Below, piece by piece: positions 28,444 to 37,483 of a stretch of DNA of 64,000 bases (its first letter is position 1; the number at the start of each line of letters is the position of its first letter). The notes beneath the pieces were generated by a model. It saw only the letters and a list, made by a program, of their open reading frames with translations. It ran no database searches and was not told the DNA's origin. Origin of the DNA: Mesodorylaimus sp. YZB2_4 (taxonomy: Eukaryota > Nematoda > Enoplea > Dorylaimida > Dorylaimidae); the NCBI GenBank assembly GCA_030248295.1, contig JASANH010000916.1:310001-374000 (forward strand), in the 5' to 3' direction. The position numbers and the translations under genes were made by a program.

Positions 28444-30388
28444 TGGGTATGCATTGAATTTCGTTTGAGCGTTGAGACGTCTCAGGTCGCAGCATACAGA
28501 ACGCGGAACGTATGCGGAACGTTTTGTCCTTCTTGGGGACTACCACGATGGGGCTTGCGTATGGGCTATCGGATACCTTGATCCATCCTAAGTCAAGTTG
28601 TTCCTTGATTTGTTTTTCTACTTCTTCGCGTAAGACTGGTGGTAATCGATGTGGGGGCTGTTGGAATGGTGGGTTATTGCCCGTATCGATCTCATGCTGA
28701 ACGAGTGGGCAAAATCCAATGTCGTTTTTGCTGCGTGCGTAGAGCCATGGAAATTTTGCCAGTATCTGCAAAAGTGTTTCTTTTTGTTCCTCAGTTGCTT
28801 TTGATTTATCCCATTTTACAGTTTGTGTTAGCCATGCGTAGACTTTCGAGTCGGGCTTATCGCGTTTTCGATGCTGAGGCGCTGTTGGATTGTTTGTCAT
28901 TTTCGGCTCGTGATTTGGATCGTCAGAAATGGTTAGCACCGCAGCTTCGTTGGTAATTGTGGTGACTGTACCGATACGACTGTTTGCGTAGACTGTAGCG
29001 TCTGTGCGTCCGACGTCCGTGATTTCGACGAGTATTTTGCCGTCTTGGACTTTTGAAACTGTCCTGGCGTAGCGTAGGCCCATTGAGTCCTGGTTGCTAT
29101 GGGGCTCAAACATGATTGTGGCGCCGTTTGGGGCGGAGACCGACAAAACAAAGTACTGTGTATGCTGCCCAGGTATCGTGAATGTATTCGCAACTTTTGC
29201 AATTTCTTCGTCGATTATTGGCTCGACTCCTCTGAGCTCGACAGTCCATGCCCCACCCAGGTCCAGTGTTTTGTTGTTAAAATCGAAGGCTGCGTACGGA
29301 AACCGATACAGAAAATCAGTTCCGAGGATTACGGGTACCACCAAGTCTTCGGCGACTAGTGCAACGATTGTTTGCCTATGGCCTTCTATGTCGATGTCTA
29401 GTGCTGTCATTCCTGCTAACTTGAGTTCTTCACCGTTTGCTACCTTTGGCCCGTCTGGTGCTGCGAATAGCGGGTTTGCGATTCCGAGCGACTGCATGAA
29501 TTTGTATGTATTATGCGCCAGCAACGTAACGCAGGAACCTGTGTCCCATAATGCCATAGCGCCTGGTTTACCATTTATTGTGACGACGCTCCAAGGTGTT
29601 TGTGGTTTCGCGTTTTGTAGACTGAGTACTCTGTATACGTCGTCGACAGTTTGTGCTTGACGTATTCCTGACTCCCGGGGACTCTGCCAGTGTAAGGCTG
29701 GGTAAAGCGGTTTGCTTTTTGGTTGTTTCATTTGGACCACTAAGTCAGCGATGGTAAGTGTCGTTGGGCCTTTCCAATGGCTGTAGTCGTTTGAGGACGG
29801 AAGCGCCGGGGCCGATGGTTTGTGCGCTACTAGTGCTGGCGTGGGTCCATAGTTTGTTTGGGCTCCTTCTGATAGTCTGCATGTCGGTGTATCCGTTGTT
29901 GATGTAGCGATCTGCGGTTCTTGTTCTGGGTCGGTGTGATCCGCGTCTGTGTGCCAGTCTCTGTTGCATCCATAGCAGTGTAAGAACAAATAAATGGCGA
30001 AGATAATAGCTCCAAGAACGAATAAGATTATGACGGTGGTGATGATGGAGTGCAGTGGCCCTCCTAACAGCTTATTTACTGATTCCGCTCCATTTTTGGC
30101 TATACCTCCAAACAATTTTCCGATACCGTCGCCTGCTCCTGTAAGAACGTTGCCTATGCCGTTCCCTACACCACTTAGAGTTTGGTACACTGCGTCGGGG
30201 CTCCATGACATATCAGCTGTGTATCTTATGACTCTATCCAATGCTTGTGCAATGCGTCCTGTATGTGTTGCATAGTGTCTTAGCATTTGGATTGCGCTTT
30301 CGACGCCCAGTAGTTGATCATGAAACAAAGCCGGTTGATCGAACAGAAACGGTTGCGATTTGTCTTTCCATGCGAGTTCGATTACCAA
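28343..30388 (-). CDS. Envelope-like membrane anchor fused to aspartic protease and start of reverse transcriptase (681 aa open frame)
   Basis: The frame carries, in order: a segment with SAIQMLRHYATHTGRIAQAL (residues ~31-50); a glycine-rich stretch GVGNGIGNVLTGAGDGIGKL at ~73-92; a hydrophobic membrane segment at ~115-137 (IITTVIILFVLGAIIFAIYL), then a Cys-containing juxtamembrane HCYGC; a ~140-residue linker; an aspartic protease with ALWDTGS at ~279-285 and VILGTDFLYRF; and the start of the reverse transcriptase (SPIVVVPKKDKTFRI). A glycine-rich region directly before an anchor is common in viral glycoproteins. Having the anchor in the same frame as protease is the odd feature. The open frame extends upstream of the first Met to a TAG near 30440. 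Confidence 0.8.
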   Translation of the reverse strand: MVIELAWKDKSQPFLFDQPALFHDQLLGVESAIQMLRHYATHTGRIAQALDRVIRYTADMSWSPDAVYQTLSGVGNGIGNVLTGAGDGIGKLFGGIAKNGAESVNKLLGGPLHSIITTVIILFVLGAIIFAIYLFLHCYGCNRDWHTDADHTDPEQEPQIATSTTDTPTCRLSEGAQTNYGPTPALVAHKPSAPALPSSNDYSHWKGPTTLTIADLVVQMKQPKSKPLYPALHWQSPRESGIRQAQTVDDVYRVLSLQNAKPQTPWSVVTINGKPGAMALWDTGSCVTLLAHNTYKFMQSLGIANPLFAAPDGPKVANGEELKLAGMTALDIDIEGHRQTIVALVAEDLVVPVILGTDFLYRFPYAAFDFNNKTLDLGGAWTVELRGVEPIIDEEIAKVANTFTIPGQHTQYFVLSVSAPNGATIMFEPHSNQDSMGLRYARTVSKVQDGKILVEITDVGRTDATVYANSRIGTVTTITNEAAVLTISDDPNHEPKMTNNPTAPQHRKRDKPDSKVYAWLTQTVKWDKSKATEEQKETLLQILAKFPWLYARSKNDIGFCPLVQHEIDTGNNPPFQQPPHRLPPVLREEVEKQIKEQLDLGWIKVSDSPYASPIVVVPKKDKTFRIRSAFCMLRPETSQRSNEIQCIPNATNRRSDRRCRRKPVLHVVRSSLGVPPNTTIR

Positions 30389-30396
30389 TGGTGTTA

Positions 30397-30714
30397 CTAC
30401 TGCTGGGCCGGTTGTGGTATACCAATGCGTGTTCTTCTGGACTGGAACCTACCGATCATGTGATGACCACATGGTATTGTTGTGTGTTGGGTCGTAAGGT
30501 CTTTAGTGCCGGGGATTACAAAGTAAGTGAGATTGCCAATGCGCACGGGTAATTCTGCATAGCAGGTATCATCGATCCTGTATGACCAATATATTTGAGA
30601 ACTTCGATTTACGGCTACGGATTTACATTGCCATATGAGTAATGCTTCCCCTGCAAAGGCAGCGTGAATGTCCGTGCGCTGCAATAGGGCTCTTGCTCCT
30701 AGGGTGGCATCCAA
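30397..30714 (-). CDS. Envelope-like segment continuing the gag frame after a TGA
   Basis: This frame is in register with the gag frame; only a TGA (followed by CAACTA) separates them. The first Met is at 30714 but the open segment continues from directly after the stop. It has four Cys, including AGEALLIWQCKS, DDTCYAELPV and TIPCGHHMIG, and reads like a glycoprotein ectodomain. It ends about where the membrane-anchor frame becomes open, indicating a frame change near 30400-30450. The TGA could be read through or be a mutation; I cannot tell from one copy. Confidence 0.6.
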   Translation of the reverse strand: MDATLGARALLQRTDIHAAFAGEALLIWQCKSVAVNRSSQIYWSYRIDDTCYAELPVRIGNLTYFVIPGTKDLTTQHTTIPCGHHMIGRFQSRRTRIGIPQPAQQ

Positions 30715-30726
30715 CCGAAGTAGTTG

Positions 30727-33216
30727 TCAGATGATCTGTAACTGTCGGGCTGCTGTTTTGCAGAGTTCCATCCAAACTTGGCGGAAGTTCGCTTGCTCGA
30801 GTTCCAGTATTCTGAGTTCTAAGTATTGCAGTTTTGGGTTTTCTGGGTCAAGAGAATTGAGCATTTGTCGCTTTTGCCGAGTTGAGGCTGTTATGCTTGT
30901 CATGTGTTGCGTCAATGCAGGTGATCGTAGATAGACACCTTGTATCGTTTTATGCATGTGTGTTTGATTGCATAGTGTGCTGGGTCCACCGTAAGTCAAC
31001 GCTGCTTGCAGCGAGTCAATAATGATCGCTTTGCCGTTTATTTTTAGCGTGACATCTTCTTTATACATCAATGGGCAAAAGTGCGAAAATACATTCTCTT
31101 TCCAAACCACAGTGTTATGTTTGGTCACACATGCTGTCATATTCTCTTCGCAGTTCGATAGATCGTCCAAGTCGCTCCATATGGCGTGCCCGTCATTTGT
31201 TGCGACTGATCCGAGCTCTAGAATGAAATTACTGCTTGTTTGGCAGACTTCCTTGCAACACCATGAGGATCCTATTTCCAAAGTGTCCAAAGCTGTCCAT
31301 TTGGTGCACTTGACGATGTTTGGGTCTTGGTGTTCGCTCTCATTGTCTGCGACCGACTCCGCTGGCGAGTCTGGTAGAAACTCGATGAACTCTGGCGTGA
31401 TGTCGAGTTCGTCTCTTTCGGCTTGGGCAATGGTTGGCTGCGTGCGAGGTTCAACGCGTTCTGGGTTGATTTCGATTTTTAGGGCTGTCTCCAAGTTCGG
31501 TTCGGTTTGGTCGTGTTGCCGGTGTAGTGGCTTTAGTTGTTGTAGCTCGAGTCGCTGCTGCTGAGGGGACTGGGTTGGTGATGACGATTGGGTCTCGATC
31601 ATCGTCAGCGGCTGCTCGTTGGTCCTTTCTTTAACTTGTTGCTCCTTTGGTGCTGGCGGCGTTGGTAGCAACGTCTTTCGTTTCGTGATACTGCCGGCAT
31701 AGTTAACGAAAGCGGCTTCGTCGATCGGCTGCCAATTTTCGTTGGTGGCCATGTTTTGTATGGTGGCTGCGTTTGCATTTCGGCAATTCCTGGCCCAATG
31801 TCCTTCTTGGTTACACTTCCGGCATTGGTTATCGTTGGGTCGTTTTGCTGAATTGGTCCCTTGGAACAGCTGTTGGTGCGGTTGGCGTGTTGCGGGCCCA
31901 TTGAACAATCGTGGGTCGCGGCAGCTTTTTGCGTCGTGCCCCCGGCGGTCACACAGCTGACACTTGGTCTGGAATCGGCATTCCTGACTGCTATGCGATT
32001 TCCATGCTCGTCCATGCTTCTTGCATTCGTCGCATCCCATTGTGTCAATACGTCGATTACTTGTCCCACTCATTCCGGCCTTTTGACCTAAAACGTTGGC
32101 CATTAAACTGAATGCTTTTAACAGTGATGCTGATTCATCCGTGGACGCGTTCGCCGATCCTAACTTTCCCCCTGGTTCCCACAGTTGCATAGCGCATGCT
32201 TTGCGGATGTAATCATCCAGCGTAGGATTATATATGTCCATACTGCCCACCATTTGCCTCATCTGTGCGGATTTTAACCCTCTGAGAAACTGTGATTTTA
32301 CTCTGCTTTCTTGTTCAGCGTTCGTGGAATTACGAAATGCTTTTCTTGCCAATTGTTTCAACTCATTTGCAAATGCTTCTACTGTTTCTCCTTCTCTCTG
32401 TACCCGTTGCTGAAGTTCTAGATCTCTTAGAGCGGCTGCGCGATTCTCTGGGAATCTCTCAATGAACTGCTGGCGATAAAAGGCCCAAGTGGGTGGATTG
32501 GGAGCTCCAATCATGATGTCCCGGTATGCTATTTTTGCGGACCCCATTACGGCAACATCTAGGAAATCGATTTTTGCTTGCTCATCTAATTGCAAGCGGC
32601 GAGAAAATCTTTCAAAATCGTCCAACCAGTCTGTTACGCTTTCATCGATGCTACCTCCGAATATGGGCGGTGTGCCTCCTAGATTGATTTTTCCCAGAAG
32701 ACCCATCAAATTTCCTGGTGTGTTAGCCTGTGCGATCCCATCCTGAACCTGCCTTATGGTGGCTTCTGCTAACTCTGCTCTCAATTGCGTGGCTAACTGT
32801 TCCATTCTGTTGTCCGCTACTATCTCCGTATGTACGTCTTGCCTTATGTGTCTGCGTTGCTGCGTTATGTTAGTTTGTGCCTCTTGGGCTGTCTCTGCTA
32901 CTTCCTTAACCTTATGCGCTGTTTCCTCACTGCTGTTATTTGCTATCTCCTCCTCTTGCGGGTCCTCAACCGTACTACTGAAGCTTGCCTCTTGGCTATC
33001 CTGACCGTCTACTGTGCTGCTGAAGCTTGTCTCTTGACTTTGCTTTTCCTTTTGTGGATCGTTCAAGCTAGTCTCTTGGCTTTGATGATCCTTTACAATA
33101 CTGTTTGCTTTTTTATTCTGTTTGGTTTGGCTTTTGCCTATACTTCCTTGTGCTCCGGCCGTATGAGTCCTATTTCTCGTGGCCCTGTGTGTGGTTCCAC
33201 TGGCTTGCTCCTCCAA
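30727..33216 (-). CDS. gag: Gypsy gag with in-frame envelope-like ectodomain (829 aa)
   Basis: Residues 1-~130 are Ser/Gln/Glu-rich with SQETS repeats. Residues ~165-345 resemble the retrotransposon gag capsid (DWLDDFERFSRRL, ERFPENRAAALRDLELQQR, EGETVEAFANELKQL). Two CX2CX4HX4C zinc knuckles follow: CQLCDRRGHDAKSC at ~419-432 and CRKCNQEGHWARNC at ~465-478. After an acidic linker, residues ~637-780 change character: about eight Cys, sequons NMT and NQT, and segments such as SSWCCKEVCQTSSN. A furin-type RQKR sits at ~780-783, followed by a helical LELRILELEQANF. That tail is unlike any gag I know and looks like the surface part of an envelope. No signal peptide is seen before it. Confidence 0.85.
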   Translation of the reverse strand: MEEQASGTTHRATRNRTHTAGAQGSIGKSQTKQNKKANSIVKDHQSQETSLNDPQKEKQSQETSFSSTVDGQDSQEASFSSTVEDPQEEEIANNSSEETAHKVKEVAETAQEAQTNITQQRRHIRQDVHTEIVADNRMEQLATQLRAELAEATIRQVQDGIAQANTPGNLMGLLGKINLGGTPPIFGGSIDESVTDWLDDFERFSRRLQLDEQAKIDFLDVAVMGSAKIAYRDIMIGAPNPPTWAFYRQQFIERFPENRAAALRDLELQQRVQREGETVEAFANELKQLARKAFRNSTNAEQESRVKSQFLRGLKSAQMRQMVGSMDIYNPTLDDYIRKACAMQLWEPGGKLGSANASTDESASLLKAFSLMANVLGQKAGMSGTSNRRIDTMGCDECKKHGRAWKSHSSQECRFQTKCQLCDRRGHDAKSCRDPRLFNGPATRQPHQQLFQGTNSAKRPNDNQCRKCNQEGHWARNCRNANAATIQNMATNENWQPIDEAAFVNYAGSITKRKTLLPTPPAPKEQQVKERTNEQPLTMIETQSSSPTQSPQQQRLELQQLKPLHRQHDQTEPNLETALKIEINPERVEPRTQPTIAQAERDELDITPEFIEFLPDSPAESVADNESEHQDPNIVKCTKWTALDTLEIGSSWCCKEVCQTSSNFILELGSVATNDGHAIWSDLDDLSNCEENMTACVTKHNTVVWKENVFSHFCPLMYKEDVTLKINGKAIIIDSLQAALTYGGPSTLCNQTHMHKTIQGVYLRSPALTQHMTSITASTRQKRQMLNSLDPENPKLQYLELRILELEQANFRQVWMELCKTAARQLQII

Positions 33217-33379
33217 GGCTGTCCTAATTGCTTGTCTCTGGATTTCCAGAAACTGCTCGTGTTTGCTGCTTTTCCTAGCTGTTGCTAGTCTCGTATCTCG
33301 TACTTACTCAGTAATTCCGCCTATTGGCGCTATCGTAGAATAATAACTTCGATTTGGCTGCTTGTCTTCGGAGTTCGTA

Positions 33380-33397
33380 TCCCGTGTGCGGGCCCCA
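33380..33397 (-). promoter_or_regulatory. Primer binding site of the Gypsy element
   Basis: Two bases inside the 5' LTR the coding strand reads TGGGGCCCGCACACGGGA, starting with the TGG expected opposite a tRNA CCA end. On the opposite strand the complement is preceded by gagttcgtat, which resembles a T loop, so pairing may extend past 18 nt. I could not assign the tRNA. Confidence 0.65.
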
Positions 33398-33399
33398 GA

Positions 33400-33739
33400 T
33401 GTAATAGTCGACAACTTGCTAACCTCGAAACGTTTACTCAAGTCCCCAAGCATATGAAATACGGCAGTGTACATATAAGGTTAAAACATCATCGCAACTG
33501 GTTACAGGCGGGCCATTCTCGACCATTGTCCGCAATCGATAATGGCGGACAATGGCGGTCCATATACGGCTCGTTGGTTTGCATAGCGCCGCATGGGGTG
33601 GGCGAGGTGCGGCCTAACACTAATACCTACGCGGACACGCACTTACATACTTACGTTTACGGAGGACATTAATGATCATACACGTACTGTACAGCATCTA
33701 GGCTTACTGTACCAGCTAGGAGGAGGGATATCTATTACA
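33400..33739 (-). repeat. 5' LTR of the Gypsy element
   Basis: 340 bp, same sequence as 25351-25690. As the 5' LTR it should hold the element's promoter on the minus strand. GATC follows at 33740-33743 as target duplication. Confidence 0.95.
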
Positions 33740-34129
33740 GATCCCTGATTGCACTGACCAAGTTGGCCCTGCCGCACTTGCTCGAATCCAAGGGTAACGT
33801 CGTGAATATTTCATCTGAAACTGGCCAAGCTGCCACTGAAAGGCGCCTGTTTTATGCGCTGACGAAAGCCACGGTTGATCATTTCACTAGGTGCCTAGCG
33901 AAAGAGTTTGGTCCAAAAGGTGTGCGAGTAAATGCGGTCAGGTAAGAGTAGATTCATTTTGTCTGCTTGAAACAGTGACTTGTGTTACGTTTCAGCCCAG
34001 GCTATATTCCCGAAACTGACCTTCTGAGCCGAATTGGATATACTGATAGTGATAAGGAGGTGAGATTCTGTTGACTTGTGCATCCGAGTGCATGCAATAT
34101 ACATTATCCCTACCGTCTGATATGGTTTG

Positions 34130-34275
34130 CGGAAAGTTCGTCCCCCACATTTCGTCCCCCACAATTCGTCCCCCCGCAATTCGTCCCTGCACAGTTTGTC
34201 CCCGAGTAGTTTCGTCCCCAGCTGTTTCGTCCCCCCCCCCCCACATTTCGTCCCCAGACCATTCGTCCCCAGAAA
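34130..34275. repeat. Degenerate tandem repeat of TTCGTCCCC
   Basis: About nine copies of ttcgtcccc or a close variant are spaced 9-20 nt apart by short variable words (cacat, cgcaa, agctg), with one 12-C run. It lies in the last intron of SDR copy 1, about 200 bp from a MULE transposase remnant, and could be that element's end (inference). Confidence 0.8.
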
Positions 34276-34435
34276 AATTATTGTATTCATTGTCAAGGAA
34301 ATCATAGCATTACCCTTACCATAGCAACACAAATATTGTCCTCAAGAATACGCAATGATATATGTAGAATATAAGCCAAGATACTCAGAACTGGAAATTG
34401 TATGCGATACCTAGAACAAAATCGATCACATTTCT

Positions 34436-34477
34436 ATTATCAAAGTATGTTATATGTGTATAACATGCTTTGATAAT
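34436..34477. repeat. 42-nt near-perfect hairpin
   Basis: ATTATCAAAGTATGTTATA and TATAACATGCTTTGATAAT are inverted over 19 bp with one mismatch around a TGTG loop. It sits between the TTCGTCCCC array and the MULE fragment. Confidence 0.75.
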
Positions 34478-34489
34478 AGTATGTACGTG

Positions 34490-34935
34490 ATGTGTATGTG
34501 CAAGTGTGTAAAGTCCTCACAAATCCGTTTGACTCTAGCCGAAATCGCAGCGTATTTCTTATTCCTCAGATTGCCTGGGTTACCAGCTATCATATGAACG
34601 ATTTCGTGATTATGAACGCCTTGCTGACTTCTGAGAGCGTCGATAAATCTGTAGATATTTGGAAATATCGCACCACACGTTTCTTGAAATCCACGGTGCC
34701 ATCGCACCGACAGATGCTGGCCGTCGAGTGTGCGTTGATTCACAGAACATTCCACAGAGCGATAGGGAACTGCGGGACTTTTCGTCCACGTCGCAACCTT
34801 CGTCCGGTGTAGGTGTCCTCGAAATAATTGGCGATTGGGCGTGCATCATCTGGGAAATCTGCGTTCTCGACCAGATCTTCGAGTGCGTCGGCGACATTGG
34901 CAGGGCGCACAAATGCCAGGGCCGGTAACATACGA
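34490..34935 (-). mobile_element. MULE-type transposase remnant
   Basis: Two minus-strand frames give consecutive pieces of a Mutator-like transposase C-terminal region: ANYFEDTYTGRRLRRGRKVP then PIALWNV in one frame, and SVRWHRGFQETCGAIFPNIY then RFIDALRSQQGV in the other. A frame change near 34745 separates them. Animal MULE transposases have the comparable series of a YxG block, an LWNV block, an EGWH block and a PNIWKFI block. No DDE core or terminal repeats were identified, so this is a fossil fragment in an intron. Confidence 0.65.
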
Positions 34936-36354
34936 ATCCAGCGAGCGAATTCATGATCATGCTCCTAGCGCGCCTAGAATTTAAATCAGGATAATATGAA
35001 TAAGACTAAATAGTGGTCTAAATGATTGAATCATGACTGCTTACCTGAAGACCTTCATTCTGAACCTTTCTCCATATTTTCGAATCTTTCTTTTGAGTGA
35101 ATCTTTTCGTGGCAACAGGATAGCTACATCGGCGTGAGCTTCACCTGCAACAGTGGCAATGATCTGTTGTGGTTTCTCATGCGTTGCGGTTGCACGTTCT
35201 TTTATTTCATTCGAACTGCTTCAGGGCGAGCTGCTTGAGCGGCGATCCGATCCGAACGATCCAGTTCGATAATAAAAGCAAGAAAAAGCTGACTTTGACA
35301 GCTCCGAATCTGATTCAACTTCGTGAATGAAATGCAAAAGCACAGAAAAAACGCGTGCGGACTGCTCGCAAGGGCTCCCCAAAGATGTTGTGATCCACAT
35401 GGAGCTCTCTTCCCATTCCTAGTCTCAGTCCACATCAACATACCACAAAGAGAACAGGTTTCAGACAAGAAAATATGGACAACTTATCACCAATGAAGAT
35501 CTGTATGGGTATATGGGTGTGTGAATAAGCATACTACGCAGACAAGTACATCTTAAAAACTGGAGCTTACAGTAGGTATACTCCATATGTACATGTACCG
35601 TACATAGACACTGCTTCGACATCATGTATCGTTATACAAATAGTCATCATACTTCTTACCTAAGCAGATGCATGCTCTTAATTGGTGGGAGCGCACCAAA
35701 GGTCAGCCAAAGCTCATACCCGGAATAAAGTCGCCATCACAAAGGCAGAGCGGAAATCTTTACTCCTCGCCAGACAGTGATTACGCACAACACAGAACCA
35801 TACATGGTATGTGACATGTAATAAGTATATACAAGTGCAAAAGTCACCATTAGCGAGAAAGCCAGACTGTCACTGAACTTATTGGGTGGCGGGGTATTGC
35901 AGGGTGCTTATTGCATATACCGCCAAAATCTTGGGAGCATACTGCTTTTATTCATTGGTGCCCCTGATGTGTGAGCTGACAAAGTGATCAGGACTGCAAA
36001 TTCACAAAACGAACCCCCCTGACTATTGAATGAGCTAGCATAAATTTACTGCAAACTTATAATTTGTAGCAGGATAAACTCAAAGTGAAAAACCCACTCT
36101 ACTGTATGCTGCCTGCTGCATGCGGACCCAAATTTTAAATATCATCGAGTCAGTATTTCTATCAATTTATTCAATAGCGCTGTAATTATGTTTTTTTTTC
36201 TTCAGCGCCTTATAAAAAGGGCAAGCGAAAATTATCCACTTCAACGAACGGGCACGTTGGAAGAAGTGTGCGACAGTGTCATTTTATTGCATCGTATCTA
36301 GCTGAATTCACGACTGGTGCTCTCTCACCCGTCGATGGTGGTGCTACTTTATAG

Positions 36355-37483
36355 AAAATCAGATCATAGAGATTAAGGGAGGTATAAACATAAGAGCACA
36401 TAGCTACAGCATACTGTACGTGCCCTAGGATTGTACTATATTATTTACAGCTTGTGGTATAAAATGCCGCTTTGTGATGGAATGCCCTGAACAAGAAGAA
36501 GTCAACGTCGAATGAAAAATACTGTACTCGGCTGTGCGAAGCTTGGTGATTTGCGTACAATGCCAACCAGATTGTACTGATGGACCATTAAAATTGTTAC
36601 TCTGTCAGAGTGGAACTACTCTGGAATAAATTCGCCTCAATAAACATCATGCCGACTGGTAAAAATCTGAGAACACACCACCAGAAGAAAGCTAACACTG
36701 TCATTGCCAGCGCTAGTGCGACCTTGATGTTGATAACTAATTAGGTGATCGGGGAGACGAAGTCACAAAACAAACACCTGCCCATAGGGTTAGTTAAAGC
36801 GATAGCTTGTTGAGACGTAGCTGACTGCAGGAGACTAGCTGTAAAAGTTTATCTTATTTTCACTGTGTTTTTGTCGAAAGTGATTGCAGTGACAGGTAAG
36901 CAATGGCATTGGGTGCTCTATGAATGTGTTCGAAGTGGCTCTGTGGGCCACAGATTCTTTAAAAAGTAACAGTAAGTCAGGTTTGTCCTGTATACGAGCG
37001 TATTCGCTATCGCTTTATGACTGACGATGAGATTGTTTCGCTATTTTCCTCGCCGGATCATAGGCTCACGTGTGACGCTAAATGACATACCAACTTTTAC
37101 TCGATATGTAAACTGAAAACGCATGATAGAATCTTTGTACTTGCAGAACAACTTTATGTGCTGTAAAATTTATCTGACGCAACCTTGCCGTGCTCATCAT
37201 ATGGGTCTAACGTCATAGTCTCACGTTGCATTCTTTGTTTGACGCTAATCCTTATCCGTCACGCGCCTTCCAAACACCGCTTTTACTGATTACATTTGCT
37301 CATTCACGTGCTCGGTGCAAGTTTTGAGTTCCCAAGAGGGCTGAACCAGTTTATATTGGCTCTCCGCTAGCAGCCAAACTGTGCGTTGCGCGGCCAGCTA
37401 TAACATTTTGAAGCCAGCTGTATTCTTACCCGCCGTTTCTTCATTTGCGTCTGTCTTGTTGCCGTTTTTGAATACTTGTAAGA
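36355..37483. other. Spacer between SDR copies 1 and 2
   Basis: No coding region seen. The right end must contain the SDR copy 2 promoter; see 37347-37358. Confidence 0.5.
37347..37358 (+). promoter_or_regulatory. TATA-like box upstream of SDR copy 2
   Basis: cagtttatattg lies 126-137 bp upstream of the ATG. The related cagtttatatattg is found 162-175 bp upstream of SDR copy 3. Conservation between paralogues in otherwise different sequence supports a core promoter element. I found no equivalent before copy 1. Confidence 0.5.

Larger units (their letters stand above)
25351..33739 (-). mobile_element. Ty3/Gypsy-type LTR retrotransposon with envelope-like region, 8389 bp
   Basis: Two 340-bp LTRs, identical by eye, flank an internal region coding on the minus strand. 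Both flanks show the 4-bp target duplication GATC (25347-25350 and 33740-33743). The order on the coding strand is leader, gag with zinc knuckles, envelope-like ectodomain, membrane anchor, aspartic protease, reverse transcriptase, RNase H, integrase. RNase H before integrase with no chromodomain fits the Ty3/Gypsy group (Metaviridae). Identical LTRs imply recent insertion. Three coding interruptions exist: an in-frame TGA at 30727, a frame change near 30400-30450, and one in the reverse transcriptase near 28500. It sits in exon 4 of SDR copy 1. Confidence 0.95.
24731..36354 (+). pseudogene. SDR copy 1: short-chain dehydrogenase pseudogene split by a Gypsy element
   Basis: Exon 1 is 24731-24761 (MFHSKVVLIT), followed by a GC instead of GT donor. 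Exon 2 is 24826-24965 with the cofactor loop GSSAGIGA. No counterpart of exon 3 could be found. Exon 4 is split: 25261-25350 (VNNAAIWDP), the retrotransposon, then 33740-33941 (LPHLLESKGNVVNISSE, active-site FYALTK). Exon 5 is 33996-34059 and exon 6 is 36206-36354. Besides the insertion there is one extra T around 25318-25320, which brings an immediate TGA. A frame change near 36290 in exon 6 puts TAG before the conserved VDGG end. Removing the element and one GATC copy would leave the exon 4 frame continuous across the insertion point. This is a dead tandem paralogue of 37484-39272. Confidence 0.88.

Noticed and set aside
34130-34275. CRISPR-like array
   Set aside because: The repeated unit is about 9 bp with irregular 0-11 bp spacers in animal DNA; this is a degenerate tandem repeat.
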